Source: Meloidogyne chitwoodi
Taxonomy: Eukaryota > Nematoda > Chromadorea > Rhabditida > Meloidogynidae
Direction: 5' to 3'
Assembly (NCBI GenBank): GCA_015183035.1
Contig: JACZZP010000003.1
Location: 1,860,001-1,924,000, forward strand
Length of the DNA stretch: 64,000 bases
In this document: piece after piece, positions 24,170 through 36,215 of the stretch
How the letters are laid out: every line of letters begins with the position of its first letter
Position numbering within the stretch: position 1 is the first letter of the stretch
Program-made: the position numbers and the translations under genes
Notes under the pieces: model-generated
What the model was told of the DNA's origin: nothing
Seen by the model: the letters and a program-made list of their open reading frames with translations, nothing else
Databases searched by the model: none

Positions 24170-24411
24170 TTGGGGTCACTTCAGTATCGCCATCTCAGTC
24201 CCAGTACAAACGGGGCCATCTCAGTACCAAAATGTTTTTTACTGAAATAGTGGTTTTTTCTTCATTTTAATATTCTTCCTTCATTTTTCATAACTTATTT
24301 TACTTGATTCATTTATATTTATTCAAGTTTAGTATAGATTATCAAGGAAATATAGACTGAAAAACGCTGGGACTGAAATGACCTCCTTTGCGGTACTGAA
24401 GTGGCCCGTTT
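24170..24411. mobile_element. Fold-back element D
   Basis: The left end GGGGTCACTTCAGTATCGC pairs with the complement of the right end GCGGTACTGAAGTGGCCC. Internal CTCAGTCCCAGT and GCTGGGACTGAAATGAC are also inverted. It lies just upstream of the UQCC2 start codon, so it could touch that promoter. No coding sequence was seen. Confidence 0.7.
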
Positions 24412-24509
24412 CGAAAATAAATATTCTATTTTATTGTTTTATTTTTTTTTATTTCTTAGGTTTTATTTAAATACTTGTTTTTTATAAAATTTTTCCTTTA
24501 TTTTTAAGA

Positions 24510-25331
24510 ATGGGCTCATATCTTTATAAAGTCTACCGAAAGATCTTACTGGATTGGCCAATCGACAAATTAAAATCAAATGAACGAAATTTTAGTTTTC
24601 ATCTTGAACAACAATTAGAATCAGCGTTTCAACCATCTTCTGGTGGAAAATCTATAGAAAATGAAGAAAGGATTTTAAATAAAAATGTTAATCTTTTTAA
24701 ATGCAAGGAACGACTTGAAGGTTTTTTTAATTTACTTTTTATAATTGATTTATTTTTCGAATTAAAAAATTGTTTGTTATCTTTTCTCTAAATTTTACTT
24801 TTTGGTCCTCGGGTACACCCCAGTTGACCGCAAGGCCGGTTTACCGCAGGGCTATAACTCTGTTTATAATTGTCATATAATAGAGATCTTAGTGTCATTC
24901 GACTCAGCTCGTCGAGCTGAGTCGAACCATCTTTGGGTCGAAAATTTTTGGTAAATGTAAAATAAGTTATAGCTCTGCGGTAAACCGGCCTTGCGGTCAA
25001 CTGGCCTGCTCCCTTGGTCCTCAGAGGATAGATTCAATTTTTCTGACATTCTTGTCCTTATAAAATATAATTAAACAAAATTATAAGTAAAAGTTTAAAT
25101 AAAAAAATTCATTTATTAGCTTTACAACGTTTATCAACTAATGTTCATTTAAATCAATTTCCATTGGATTATAAAGCAGGCGCTAATGGTTTTAGACAAG
25201 AACAAATTCAAAAATTTAATTCTGATATCGAAAGAAAAGATATGGGAATGTATTCTTTTACACCTGGATATAAGCAACAATTTATTTTATTTTTAAAGAA
25301 AATATTTAATAAAAATGATGAGAAGGTTTAA
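24510..25331 (+). CDS. UQCC2: Mitochondrial ubiquinol-cytochrome c reductase assembly factor 2 (UQCC2)
   Basis: UQCC2 is a small mitochondrial protein needed for cytochrome b maturation and complex III assembly. Exon 1 encodes MGSYLYKVYRKILLDWPIDK and FHLEQQLESAFQ, matching the family YRRFLKLCEEWPVD and LRQRVAQAF segments. After an intron of about 380 nt, exon 2 encodes LQRLSTNVHLNQFP and AGANGFRQEQIQKFNSD, ending in KNDEKV with the stop at 25329-25331. The phase-1 junction restores an Ala codon. Total length is about 145 residues, close to the family size. The intron is enlarged by a 203-bp MITE. Confidence 0.8.
24811..25013. mobile_element. MITE with 9-bp target-site duplication inside the UQCC2 intron
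   Basis: The left arm CCAGTTGACCGCAAGGCCGG and onward to CTATAACTC is mirrored by GAGCTATAACT-type sequence and GGCCTTGCGGTCAACTGG on the right, giving about 45-bp terminal inverted repeats. Identical TTGGTCCTC flanks at 24802-24810 and 25014-25022 form a 9-bp duplication, typical of Mutator-like elements. The centre has an ATTCGACTCAGCTCGTCGAG palindrome similar to the family A core. There is no transposase. Confidence 0.85.
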
Positions 25332-25556
25332 ATTAAAATTTTAATTTAAATAAATGTTTATTTCTTCTTTTGTTTTTTTTTATTTTTTTCAATATTAAAT
25401 AGTTTGAAAAACATAAATATATATTTAATTAAAATTTATTATTTTTTATTAAAAAATAATTGAAATGCAAAAATACTAAAATTTCTATTTATTTTTTTAA
25501 TTATTGGCAAGCATATTTTCTTTTTTTTCTTCTTCACTCTTGTCATTTGTAAATTT

Positions 25557-26650
25557 TTAAACTGGACTTAATGGAGGCTCATAAGGATAAATATCTATTT
25601 TAAAATTAGTATTAATTTTAAAAAATTTATTTTTTAATTTTTACCTCCAGCATTTGGTGATCCTCCATAAGCATTTTCATTTTTTGGAGGAATATACCAA
25701 TCACCATCTTTTTTTTAAATTTAATTTAAATATTTTTAAATATAAAACCTGCTGGTGCATGTGTTAAATTTGTTTTATCTTCAGCTCTTCGCTTTTTAAT
25801 AATTATTCCACTTTTGCCATATTTTCCAGAAAGTTTTTCATAAGCACGATATTGTCTATTTTAAGAGAAAAAAATATTATTTTTTAATTAATTTTTAAAA
25901 TAATATATTTATTTATTTGTTTACTTATATAATTGCCAAACAATATAAAGAAAGAAAATTTCAAGAATAGCAATTGCCAAATAAACAATAATAATCATAA
26001 TTCCAAGCCATTGAGTTGCTTGTTTTTTAAATTAAAAAAATTAAAATTAAATTTAAAAAATACAATAATTGCTTGTATAATAATCTCCTTGTCCAACTAA
26101 ACGTCTAATACCATTATAAGCACCAAAAAGTAATAAAAGAGCAACAACAATTGCTACAATTATAAGCCATCCTATTAAAAATATCTGAAAAAAATAAAAA
26201 TAAATAAATTAATTAATTAAATAAATTTACCTGTGCAGAAATATGTGGAATTAAAAATCTAGAGCTTTCCTTCTTTATAGCATAAATTAAAAGTAAAATA
26301 GCTATTAATATTATTAACACTGAAATAATTCCCAAAATAAACCAAATAAAATAGGGGGCTCCAAACATAAACAAATTAACAAATAAACCATAAACTGTTA
26401 AAATACAAAGAAGAAATTCAACAAATGCAACTACAAAACCAGCTGTCTAAAAATAAAAAAAATTAATTTAAAAATTATTATTTTATTTTATTTAAATTAC
26501 TCTAAGTGAACAACAACATATTTGTCCATCTCTTCTTCTTCTATTATTATTTCCACTACCTGAAGAATCTTTTTTTCTTTCAGTGCTACTATTTTTATTT
26601 CTTTTTAAAGGTTTTGGTTCTTTGAATTTTTTACTTCCTTTTTTAGCCAT
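25557..26650 (-). CDS. Four-transmembrane membrane protein, function unknown
   Basis: The start MAKKGSKKFKEPKPLKRNKN gives a basic cytoplasmic tail, followed by RRRRDGQICCCSLR with a cysteine cluster that could be lipidated. Four hydrophobic segments follow: TAGFVVAFVEFLLCILTVYG, FIWFILGIISVLIILIAILL, IFLIGWLIIVAIVVALLLLF and WLGIMIIIVYLAIAILEIFF. The C-terminal tail is hydrophilic and ends with DWYIPPKNENAYGG and PPLSPV (stop 25557-25559), a Tyr/Pro-rich stretch. The topology resembles LAPTM- or tetraspan-type proteins, but no diagnostic motif was seen. It lies tail to tail with UQCC2. Confidence 0.75.
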
Positions 26651-28964
26651 AATTAATTAAATATTTTTTAAATTAAATATTATTTTTCTGTAATAATATT
26701 TTAATAAGAAGAAAATTTTTAGAAATTAAAAAAAAAATAATAATTATTATTTTATTAAATTGTAAAAGTTTTATATTATTTTTTAAATATAAAGAGAGGT
26801 AAATTGGAAAAGAATTTCTGAAAAAAAGTTTTATTTTAATTATTTTTAAATAAATATTTTGTTTAGAAAATAACAAAAATTATAATTAAAAATTCTTTTT
26901 ATTTATCAAAATTTAATTAAAAAAAATAAAAATTCGATTGATTAGAATTTTCATGCAATTGAGGAAAAATGGAAAGGAAATAAAAAATAAAAGAAATAAT
27001 AAAAATATTTTTATAAATGTTTTTAAAAAAAATGTTGGAAAAAGAATGCTAAAAAATGAACAGATTTTCTTCTTTTTTTTTTATTTTCTCTATTTGTTAA
27101 AGCAATAATTCTACTCTTTTTTGTTAAAAAAATGTTTGTCTTGATTTTATTTATTTTTATTTTTTTTTCCAATATTTACTTTAATTTAAATTTTATTTTA
27201 TAAGACAGAGAGATTCATCATGTAATAATTTTAAACATTTACGAGACTTGGCAAGTTTAAATCTGTCCTTTGGCTAAATTTTTTAATTTTCTCAATCTTT
27301 AATAAATTAAATAATTATTTATAAAAAATAATAAAAAATTAATTATTTTTATATTTTCTTAATATTTTTAAAAATATATATAAATTTAAAAATATTTAAT
27401 AATAAAAAAACAAATGTCCTTGACATAATTAAAGAAATATTTAAAAAAAATAATTATTTCTTTTTTATCAAAAACATATGTTTCTGTTTATTTTCAATTT
27501 ATTCTCATTCTTTATTTTGAACGTATATTTAGAGGAGAAGAGAGAACACTAAAAATATTTTAATATTTTAAGTTAAAGAAAAAAACTTTTTTTGTTTGTT
27601 TCTTCGCCGGAAACGGCTGTTTATTTTTATTTATTTATTTTTACCTCTTCACTTTTTTTTTTCATGCAATTAGACAAATATTATTTATCAAGTGATGGAA
27701 AGTAAAAAATAAAAGTTTTTGTTTTATTAAAGATAAAGACTTTCTGAACTTTATAAAATTTGAAAAATAAATATAAATTTAAAAATTATATATATATATT
27801 TCAAATTTTAATTTTTTTAAAGATTTTAGTTTACTTTTTGATCAATCAACAAACCTAAACTGATAAAATCATTTGAAAAAATGATTATAAGTAATTAAAT
27901 TGGAAACAGTACAATGTTAGCTAATTCACAAACTGTGGCTGTCTTACAATTAGAAAATTACCTTTTTCCTATTTTTTAACAAAAATTAAAATACAAAGAA
28001 TATTTAAGATCAAATTACTTTATAAATCAAATTAGTAATATAACTAAAGCTTTTTAGTTTTTGATAGCATTTTAATGATACTTTTGATTATACTATTCAA
28101 TTAAAGTAAGTAATAGACCATTATTGTCTTTTTTTTATTATTTTTTGTGAATTTGATCTTTAGGGTGGACTTATATTTATTTAAATTTAAATAATTTTAA
28201 TATTTTTTATGAATTATATAATAAAAAACAAATTTATTTTCCATTCAAAAATTAAAAAAAAATCTATAAAAATTAATATTTTCGTTAATTTTTTTTCTTC
28301 TTCTTTTACCTAATATTTTAAATATTTTGTTTACTTTATTTTATAACAGCATGACATTGTGCACTTGGACTTTGTTCCTTCCCCTTAGAGAAGAATATAA
28401 AAAATTGAAAAATTTGATGGAAATTTTTGGTTTAATAAACTCTTCAGTTTATTCAAAATATACATACAATGTATTTTTAATAATATTTATTTTTATTAAA
28501 TTTCACATATAACAAATTATAATAGATAAAGTTGACATTCTCTAACATTTTATGATTAAAAAATCTGCCCTGACATTTATCAAACATTTTCTTTATATAA
28601 AGGATTAAATGGGAGTTTATTAAAAATTATAGACTAAAAATTGTAAAAAAGAACAAAAATATCATTTTCTCATTTTATTTTAATTCCACTCATCATTTGT
28701 ACATTTATTTTTTTTCTATTTATAAATACCTATTTACATTTTATTAATAAACAAAAAAATGATAAAATCAAATCATCTGCTCTTATTTTTATATTTTTTA
28801 AATAAATAAATATACAGAAAATAAATAAAGTAAAAATCATTTATTATTTTTTTATCATTTATTTATGTCACATTTTAAGTGCGCACTTTTTTACTTTTCT
28901 TCATTATTTATTTATTAAAATTTATTTATTTTGTTTAATTTTATAGTAATTTTACAAAATAATA
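26651..28964. other. Divergent AT-rich intergenic region between the four-TM gene and pck-1
   Basis: About 2.3 kb, the largest plain spacer in the window, with both flanking genes transcribed away from it. Many poly-T and poly-A tracts occur, and no exon or inverted repeat was recognised. It is the likely regulatory region for both genes. Confidence 0.45.
28327..28334 (+). promoter_or_regulatory. Possible FOXO/DAF-16 binding element
   Basis: The octamer TTGTTTAC lies about 630 bp upstream of the pck-1 start. It equals the consensus DAF-16 element, and PEPCK genes are classic FOXO targets. In DNA this AT-rich a chance match is quite likely. Confidence 0.2.
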
Positions 28965-31900
28965 ATGTCAACTGTAGTATCATTTCCTAAACATCAACAA
29001 CAACCAACAGCAGAAGCTGTTCCAAATATTCCACCTTTTAAAGAGACTCAAGGTGCTTGTTCTTCTCTTCGACAAATTAGTGCTGATGCTTTTTATGTTA
29101 TTAATGAAGTTGTTCTTAAACGTTTAGGACCTGTTCCTATTTTAAAGGTTTTTAAATTTTGATTTTAATTAAATTTTAAAAAATGTTTTAATTTCACAAA
29201 ATTTAGGGAGATTTTCACTTACTTCCATTCAAAGTTCAACGTTTTGTGGCTGAAAAAGCTGAATTATGCCGACCAAGGGTTAATTTTACTTTTTATATTT
29301 TCTAAATTTTAAAAGTATTTTTAGGGAATTTTTATTTGTGATGGTTCTGAGCATGAAGCTGAAGAAATGACAGATTTATTAGTTGAAGTATTCTTTAAAT
29401 TTTATTTTTTTAGATAATTTTATTTTAAGCGGGGAGTTCTAACACCTTTGACTGCTTATGAAAATAATTATTTATGTCGAACAGACCCTAGAGATTGTGC
29501 TAGAGTTGAAAGCAAAACTTGGATGGTTACTAGAGATAAATATGAGGTTAATTTTATATTTTTAAATATTTTCTTTTTTTAAGACAATTACACATACTCC
29601 AGAAAATGTAGAACCAATAATGGGTCATTGGATGTCTCATCTGCAATTTTCAGATGAATTGGATTCTCGTTTTCCTGGTTGTATGGCAGGACGTATTATG
29701 TATGTAATTCCGTTCTCGATGGGTCCATTAGGCAGTCCTTTGTCAAAAATTGGTATTCAGGTAAATTTTTTTAATCATATGTGTTTTTATAATATTATTT
29801 TTGAAAGAATATTTTCTTTTATCGATTTTAGAGAGTAGTTAATGTTTTTTTTAATTATTTTTTTTTAAATTAGTTAACTGATTCTACTTATGTTGTTCTT
29901 TCAATGCGTGTAATGACTAGAATTTTGCCTGATGTGGCAGAATCATTGGGTGATCAAGACTTTGTTAGAGGAATTCATTCTGTTGGATTACCACGTCCTG
30001 TTAAACGTTTGAAATTTTTTTTTATTATTTTTTATTTTCATTTTTTTCTAGAAAAAGTAATCAGCCATTGGCCTTGCAATCCTGGTAAAAATTTATTTTT
30101 TTTTAATTTAATAAAAAAATATTTTTCTTCCTCAGAACGTGTAATTATTGCTCATCGTCCATTAGAACGGGAAATTTGGTCTTTCGGTTCTGGATATGGT
30201 GGAAATTCTTTGCTTGGAAAGGTAACAAAATTTTTAATTTTTTTAATTATTTTATATTTGAAGAAATGTTTTGCCCTTCGAATTGCTTCTAATATTGCAC
30301 GTGACGAAGGATGGCTCGCTGAACATATGTGTTAGTTTTTGTTCAAAAATTTTGAACTTTTTAATTTTTTCAGTAATTATGGGTGTAACTAGCCCACATG
30401 GTAAAGAACATTTCATCGCTGCAGCTTTTCCTTCTGCCTGTGGAAAAACTAATTTGGCAATGTTAGAGCCAACACTTCCAGGATGGAAGGTTCGCTGTGT
30501 TGGAGATGATATTGCTTGGATGAAATTTGATGAAGAAGATGGACGTTTATATGCTATTAATCCTGAAGTAATTTATTAATAATTTTTACAATTATTTTAT
30601 TAAATTTTCAGGCTGGTTTCTTCGGTGTTGCTCCTGGAACTTCAATGAAAACAAGTTTTTTTTTAATTATATTTTTATTTTCTTCTAAATTTGAAAAAAT
30701 ATGTAGATCCAATGGCAATGGCTACTTTTCAACGTAATTCTATTTTTACAAATGTTGCAGAGACATCAGAAGGAAAAGTTTATTGGGAAGGATTGGAAGA
30801 TGAAATAAAAGATAAAGTAAATAATATTTTTAAAATTAAAAATATTTAAAAAAATTATTTTTTAGAAAGATTTAGAAATTATTGATTGGCTGGGAAATGC
30901 TTGGAAATTGGGAGAATCCACTGCACCTGCTGCACATCCTAATTCACGTTTTTGTGCTCCAGCAAAGCAATGCCCAATTATTCATCCAAATTGGGAATCA
31001 CCAAGTTTGTTTAATTTAAAATTTGGCCAAAGAATTATTTTTAATTTTTTAAGAGGGTGTTCCAATTGATGCAATAATTTTTGGAGGTCGTCGACCAGAA
31101 GGTGTTCCTCTAGTTTTTGAAACTTTTTCATGGGAACATGGAATTTTCACTGGTGCTTGTCTTAAATCAGAAACTACTGCAGCTGCTGAACACAAAGGTT
31201 TCTTTTTTAAATTTTATTTTTCTTTATTTTTTTTTTAAATTAAGGAAAGTCTGTTATGCATGACCCTATGGCAATGTAAATTAATTTTTTTTTATTTTTT
31301 AAAATTTTTGTTAAAGGCGTCCATTTATGGGATATAATTTTGGCAAATATTTGGACCATTGGTGTAATTTGAAAAAACCTGGACGTAAAATGCCAAAAAT
31401 ATTTCATGTAAGTTTAAAACAATTTTTGAACATTAAAATTAAAATTTTCTTGTATATAAAGAATGTCAAAAGGCATAAATGAAAAAAATAATTGAGTATT
31501 TTTGGAATTTTTTAAGAAAACTTTATTTTAAAATTAAATCATTTTTAAAGGTAAATTGGTTCCGCAAATCATCAAAAGGAAAATTTCTTTGGCCTGGTTA
31601 TGGTGAAAATATTCGAGTTATTGATTGGATTGTACGACGTCTTGATGGAGAAAATAAAATTGGAATTGTAAAAATATTTTAAAAAGTAATTTTGAAAATT
31701 ATTTTTAGGACACAGCTATTGGAACAATTCCAACAAAGGATTCAATAAATATAAATGGACTTGGAGATATTGATTGGTTAATTATTTAAAAATAAATAAA
31801 CCTTTAATTTTTTAGGGAAGATTTAATGTCAGTGCCTTCTAACTATTGGAATGAAGATTCTAAGGAAGTGAGAAAATTCATTGAGGAACAGGTTAGCATT

Positions 31901-32006
31901 TTTTTAATTCTGAAATTTTCTTTTTTTAATTCAGGTTAATTCTGACCTTCCGGAGAAAATTCGCAATGAATTGGATGAACAAGAAAAACGAATTGAGGCT
32001 CTCTAA
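28965..32006 (+). CDS. pck-1: Phosphoenolpyruvate carboxykinase (GTP)
   Basis: PEPCK converts oxaloacetate and GTP to phosphoenolpyruvate, the committed step of gluconeogenesis. The start is [13 protein letters not shown]. The exons read through the family in order: [55 protein letters not shown], the P-loop-like kinase motif [81 protein letters not shown] and the C-terminal EKRIEAL (stop 32004-32006). The omega-loop and metal-binding segments appear intact. About a dozen small introns were read by eye. Confidence 0.95.
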
Positions 32007-32659
32007 TTGACTTAAAAAGAATATTAAAAAATATAAATATTTATAGCCTCTTATTTTCTTAATTTTAAGACCTCTTATTGTTCTTATTTTTTATAATTTT
32101 CAAATTGACTTTTAAATTAAACTTTCTTTTTAATACTATAAATGAAGATTTATGCAGTATTTTAGTGTGGATACATATTCTAAGACTTTATTGGTTTCTT
32201 TTTTCTTAAAAATAAATTTTTTTGAGCGAAGATTTGTGAAATTTTTTCGGGATTTAAATTTTGTTTTTTCGAAAGTTGGAAAGACATATAACATTCTATT
32301 AATATAGCTGAATCGAATGGTATCACTTTCGTGAACCGAATATGAGCTGAAATACAAGTCACTAAAAATAGAAAAACCATGAAAAACGTTGAGATACTTT
32401 AGTGGATTTATAGTTGAATAAACATTATTTTACCCAAATCAGAATCTTCAACGATTGGAACATACCAATCAGAAATTTATACTCTTCTGCCTTTATTATA
32501 AAAAATAAAGTAAATAAAAAATTACTAATTTGTATCTATCAAAAATTTTTAATGAAAACAAAGAGAGTAGGTGTGAATGCACTTTTACTTCTTTTATTTG
32601 CACTTTTAATTTAAATTTACTACTCGACTGAAATTTAATAATTATAAAAACATATATCG
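32007..32659. other. Downstream flank of pck-1
   Basis: The pck-1 3' UTR and AT-rich sequence. Short overlapping frames on both strands lack recognisable content and are not called. Confidence 0.35.
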
Positions 32660-32706
32660 TCAGAGGTTGACGCCTGCCACTACGACTGACAGGCGTCAGC
32701 CTCTGA
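32660..32706. repeat. GC-rich perfect-looking hairpin
   Basis: Arms TCAGAGGTTGACGCCTGCCA and TGACAGGCGTCAGCCTCTGA are inverted complements with two mismatches, around a 7-base loop. In DNA this AT-rich the 20-bp GC-rich stem is conspicuous. It may be a transposon remnant or a structured RNA. Confidence 0.6.
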
Positions 32707-32832
32707 TACAGTTGAGAGTGGGAGAATTTTTAAAATTTTGAACGTAGGGGTGATTGCCCTTAAAATTTTTTTCGCAATAAATGACTTTAATGGTTAAAAT
32801 ACGCACTCAACGTAAACAGAATCAAAACTTTA

Positions 32833-33175
32833 AGCAATGCTAACAAGCAAAGCAGTTCCAAAATTTATCTAAGCCACACAGATCTTTTAGGGCATAGAAC
32901 GACTAGTACCTTTTATACTCGGGTATAAACCAAAGATATTAGCAAAATCTTTGAAAATAAGTTTTAAGAATTAATAAATTTTAGTCGCTATACATTTTCA
33001 TTATAATTTCTTTTTAAAATAACATAAAATATCTCTAACATGTACACTCTTTTCTTAAAATATTTTTCTGTAATTTTATATTTTTATTTAAAATATCAAC
33101 AAGTGTATATTATTTCAAAACATCTAAAAATCATTTTCTTAAAATGGTAAATAATAAAATGAGAGAATAAAATTT
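32833..33175 (+). repeat. Dispersed 340-bp repeat R1, copy 1
   Basis: It begins AGCAATGCTA, contains ATCTAAGCCACACAGATC and ATATCTCTAACATGTACACT, and ends near ATTTTCTTAAAATGG. A copy in opposite orientation lies at 51535-51874 and a more diverged copy at 58400-58735. There is no reading frame. Confidence 0.85.
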
Positions 33176-33484
33176 AAATTAAGTAATAGGATTGATTTAA
33201 TACATTTTAAAGGACAATATTCAACAGAGTTAGTCCTGTAATTCCTAAAAATAATAGGATTTTGTCACATTATTTTGTAAAATCATACCCCAATACCCTC
33301 TTTCTTACTAGTTCAATTCAAATTAATTTTATATTAAAAAATACAGTAACATTGGCATTATGCAATATCAAACTTTTTTTTAAATTCGTTTTACACTTTC
33401 TTTTTCATTTTTTTTATTTCTTCCTCTTTTTTATAAGAAATTATATGAAACTTTTCTCTTCAATTAATTTATTAAATGTTTTAG

Positions 33485-34449
33485 CTCATACAATTTTTTG
33501 AAAGCTCAATTAGAACGTCTGAAACTGAATTATTTTTTATTCAAGAAATGACCAATGCTATTTTTTTAATGGTCGATCCGTGTACAATTCCCAATACTCA
33601 TTGCCAACACATTAGAATTTTTAATTTGCATGATGGTGAGAACATTTTTAAATTAATTTCCTTATTTATATATATCTTGTTTTAATTTTGCGACTAGAAA
33701 GGTTGGTCTATGTTAAAAAAATTTAATTTATTTTTAAGGAATCCAACAAATTGTTGGCTATTGCATACCAATCAAGCAGTGTAGTGGTTTGTTCGAAAAG
33801 CTCCCGAAAGCAAGAATCATCAAAACAGTAGATACAAGTGCACCAAGTGGTGACCAATTGTTGACAAAATTCAAGGTTTTTAACTTTTATGCCAACTATA
33901 TCGTTTATCTTTAAGTTTGTTTTTCCCCCACTGAATGTTGTGCCAGTGAATGAGAAAGAATTTCGTGAGATGATCGAGTCTTCGCCCGTTCCATTTCGTG
34001 GGCCAAATACGAAGAATCGTTTTTATGTGCGTCCAGTACCCCCAAGTCCGACACAAAAGCGGCCGCAAACTGATGACAGTGCGATGAATTAGTAAATTTT
34101 TATTCTCTTTTTTAATGTTATTTTCTTTTTTATTTACAGCGTGGCGGACAGGTTTAAGCTGCATTTGAATCCTCATCTGGTCCCATACAGATTGCCCGAT
34201 GGGATGGATTGTTTTATTCGTCTGGAGTTAGCACAGCATTGTAAATATTATTTATTTTTCTTTTCTTTCTCTATTTTAACTCATTTAGGCAGGCAGGACA
34301 ATTACTCGTTAGGAAGCAACGATCAACAGCCTATTCAACGAAATCAGCAACAAAGGCAACATCATCAGCATCATCAACATTCAAAGATGAATTGTAGAGT
34401 TTCTATTCCAAACACTCAATTATTTTCAAATGCGGCATCAAGCAATTGA
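33485..34449 (+). CDS. Unrecognised gene with a six-cysteine, clip-like N-terminal segment
   Basis: At least four exons join cleanly: LMVDPCTIPNTHCQHIRIFN, then IVGYCIPIKQCSGLFEKLPK, then FVFPPLNVVPVNEKEFREMI with PFRGPNTKNRFYVRPVPPSP, then YVADRFKLHLNPHLVPYRLP with GMDCFIRLELAQHC, then a Gln/His-rich exon (QQQRQHHQHHQHS) ending NAASSN (stop 34447-34449). The cysteine spacing around YCIPIKQC recalls clip-type disulfide domains, a weak resemblance. Codon use is visibly less AT-biased than in neighbours (GTG, CTG, CCG, GCG). The 5' end is uncertain: the first exon may start at 33485 after TTTTAG, and no signal-peptide exon was found. I do not recognise the family. Confidence 0.5.
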
Positions 34450-34667
34450 TGATCAAAAATTTTGGGATTCATGAATGAAATGAATGCATCATTGATTAAT
34501 TTTATTTATTGTTTGTGAGATTGATTGACTTTTCCGTGCATATTTATTATTGTGTAAAATGTAATTAGATTATTTTAAAACCTTATATTGGTTGAAGCAA
34601 CGCTCTATCTTAAAAATTTTATTATTAAATATTTTGTGCATCTAATTTCCATTTATTTGTTCCTCCA

Positions 34668-36215
34668 ATGCCTTCCTCAGTCTGTACACTCAAATGGCAG
34701 CAACATCAAGGCAGAAATGTGTTTTTATGTAATGGAAGGTATTTATTTGTTTATTATGTGTTTTTAAATTGTTTTGTCCACAGGTTTATATCTAGTCAAC
34801 AGAATCTACTGTTTATGTTTACATTTTCTCTTTTGTTAATGGTGATTTGCCTCTTCTCCATTTTTAGGCGAGTTTGGATTCAAAATTTTCTGTAGAAAGG
34901 TTGCTTTTCCCACTAGCTTTTTTCTATATTTCAATGAGAAAAATCCAGAGGTTTTGGGATTAATGTTCACAAACTATTAGGGATGATAATAATAATATCT
35001 AATTATAATTTCATTTAAGCCTTCCATTTCTATCACTCAAAATTGGTCTTTTCGTTCCCATTTTTATGGGCAGTCTCTTTATGCTTGTCATGTCCACAAT
35101 GCTTTGTGCTGCATTAACTGATCCTGGAATTATACCACGTGCATCTAAGAGTGAAATTATGGAATATAATCTGATGCGGCAAATGGCAACAACACGAGAA
35201 GGTTATAATAAAATAATTTAACACAATTAATTTTTTAACAAATTAAGAGAAAAGATTGTTAAAAGAAAAGGTAATCAATATTGATGGCTGTGACTTGATG
35301 GTTAAATATTGCGTTACATGTCGGATATTTAGACCACCTCGTGCATCGTTAGTTTTGAAAAAAAAATAATTTAATATTTTTTTTAATTTTAGACATTGCA
35401 ATGTGTGTGACAATTGTGTTTTAAATTTTGATCGTAAGAATTTTGGATTTAAATTTAATTAGTTTTTCAGATCATTGTCCTTGGATTGGTAATTGCGTTG
35501 GGGCACGCAACTATCGCTTCTTTTATCTGTTTATTTTATTTGTTGCCATTGCTGATTTTTTTGCAGTAATTTGTATCTGCTTTCATTTTTATTTAAGTTT
35601 GTCATTTTTTGAATTTAAAATTTTCTTTTACTTACAGTAATGGCTGAAAAGGATGGCTTATTTCTTGACTCGCTTTTGGAAATTCCCGTCTCCGTTGTAC
35701 TACGTATAATTTTTAATCTTTAAATTCTTTTAAATTTACAGTTTTGCCTTTTCTTGCGTCATTTATTGCTGTTATGATAAGTAAATGATCTAATTAATAT
35801 AAAAACTAGAAAACATTTTCAGTGATTATCGAACACACACCAATGATTTTAAAAGGTATTACCTGCTATGAAGACTGCAAATACACTTTTTTCAATGCTA
35901 AAAATCCATTTGATGCTGGAAGTTATTTTAAGAATTTAAGGAAGGCGCTTTGTTCTCCTGGACCACCAAGGTTTTTGTTTTAAAATTTATTAATAAAGAT
36001 TGCACATACATATATTGTTTAAAGGTAAAATATAAAAATGTTTTTTGATCATTATTGAGTGTCAATTTGCAATGAAATAAATCTAATTCTATTAAATTAA
36101 TATTTTAAGTCATATCGACAAAAGAGGAAAGTTTTTGCCTGAAGAACCATATATTTATATTGACTATAAAATTTTGGAAAGGATAACAAAAGCTAAACAA
36201 TCAACAGAAATATAA
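34668..36215 (+). CDS. DHHC-type palmitoyltransferase
   Basis: DHHC enzymes attach palmitate to cysteines of membrane-associated proteins. Exon 1 encodes [16 protein letters not shown], like the RKWEV..GRN.F.C.GR start of the ZDHHC9/14/18 group. Transmembrane segments follow ([40 protein letters not shown]), then the [11 protein letters not shown] motif. The zinc-binding cysteine-rich domain is [17 protein letters not shown], then [20 protein letters not shown], with the catalytic DHHC split by an intron after D. Further TM segments ([20 protein letters not shown]) precede a tail ending KAKQSTEI, with the stop at 36213-36215. It starts 218 bp after the preceding plus-strand gene. Confidence 0.88.

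Noticed and set aside
28327..28512. Plus-strand small frame upstream of pck-1
   Set aside because: No similarity and no splice continuity; it lies in AT-rich promoter sequence.
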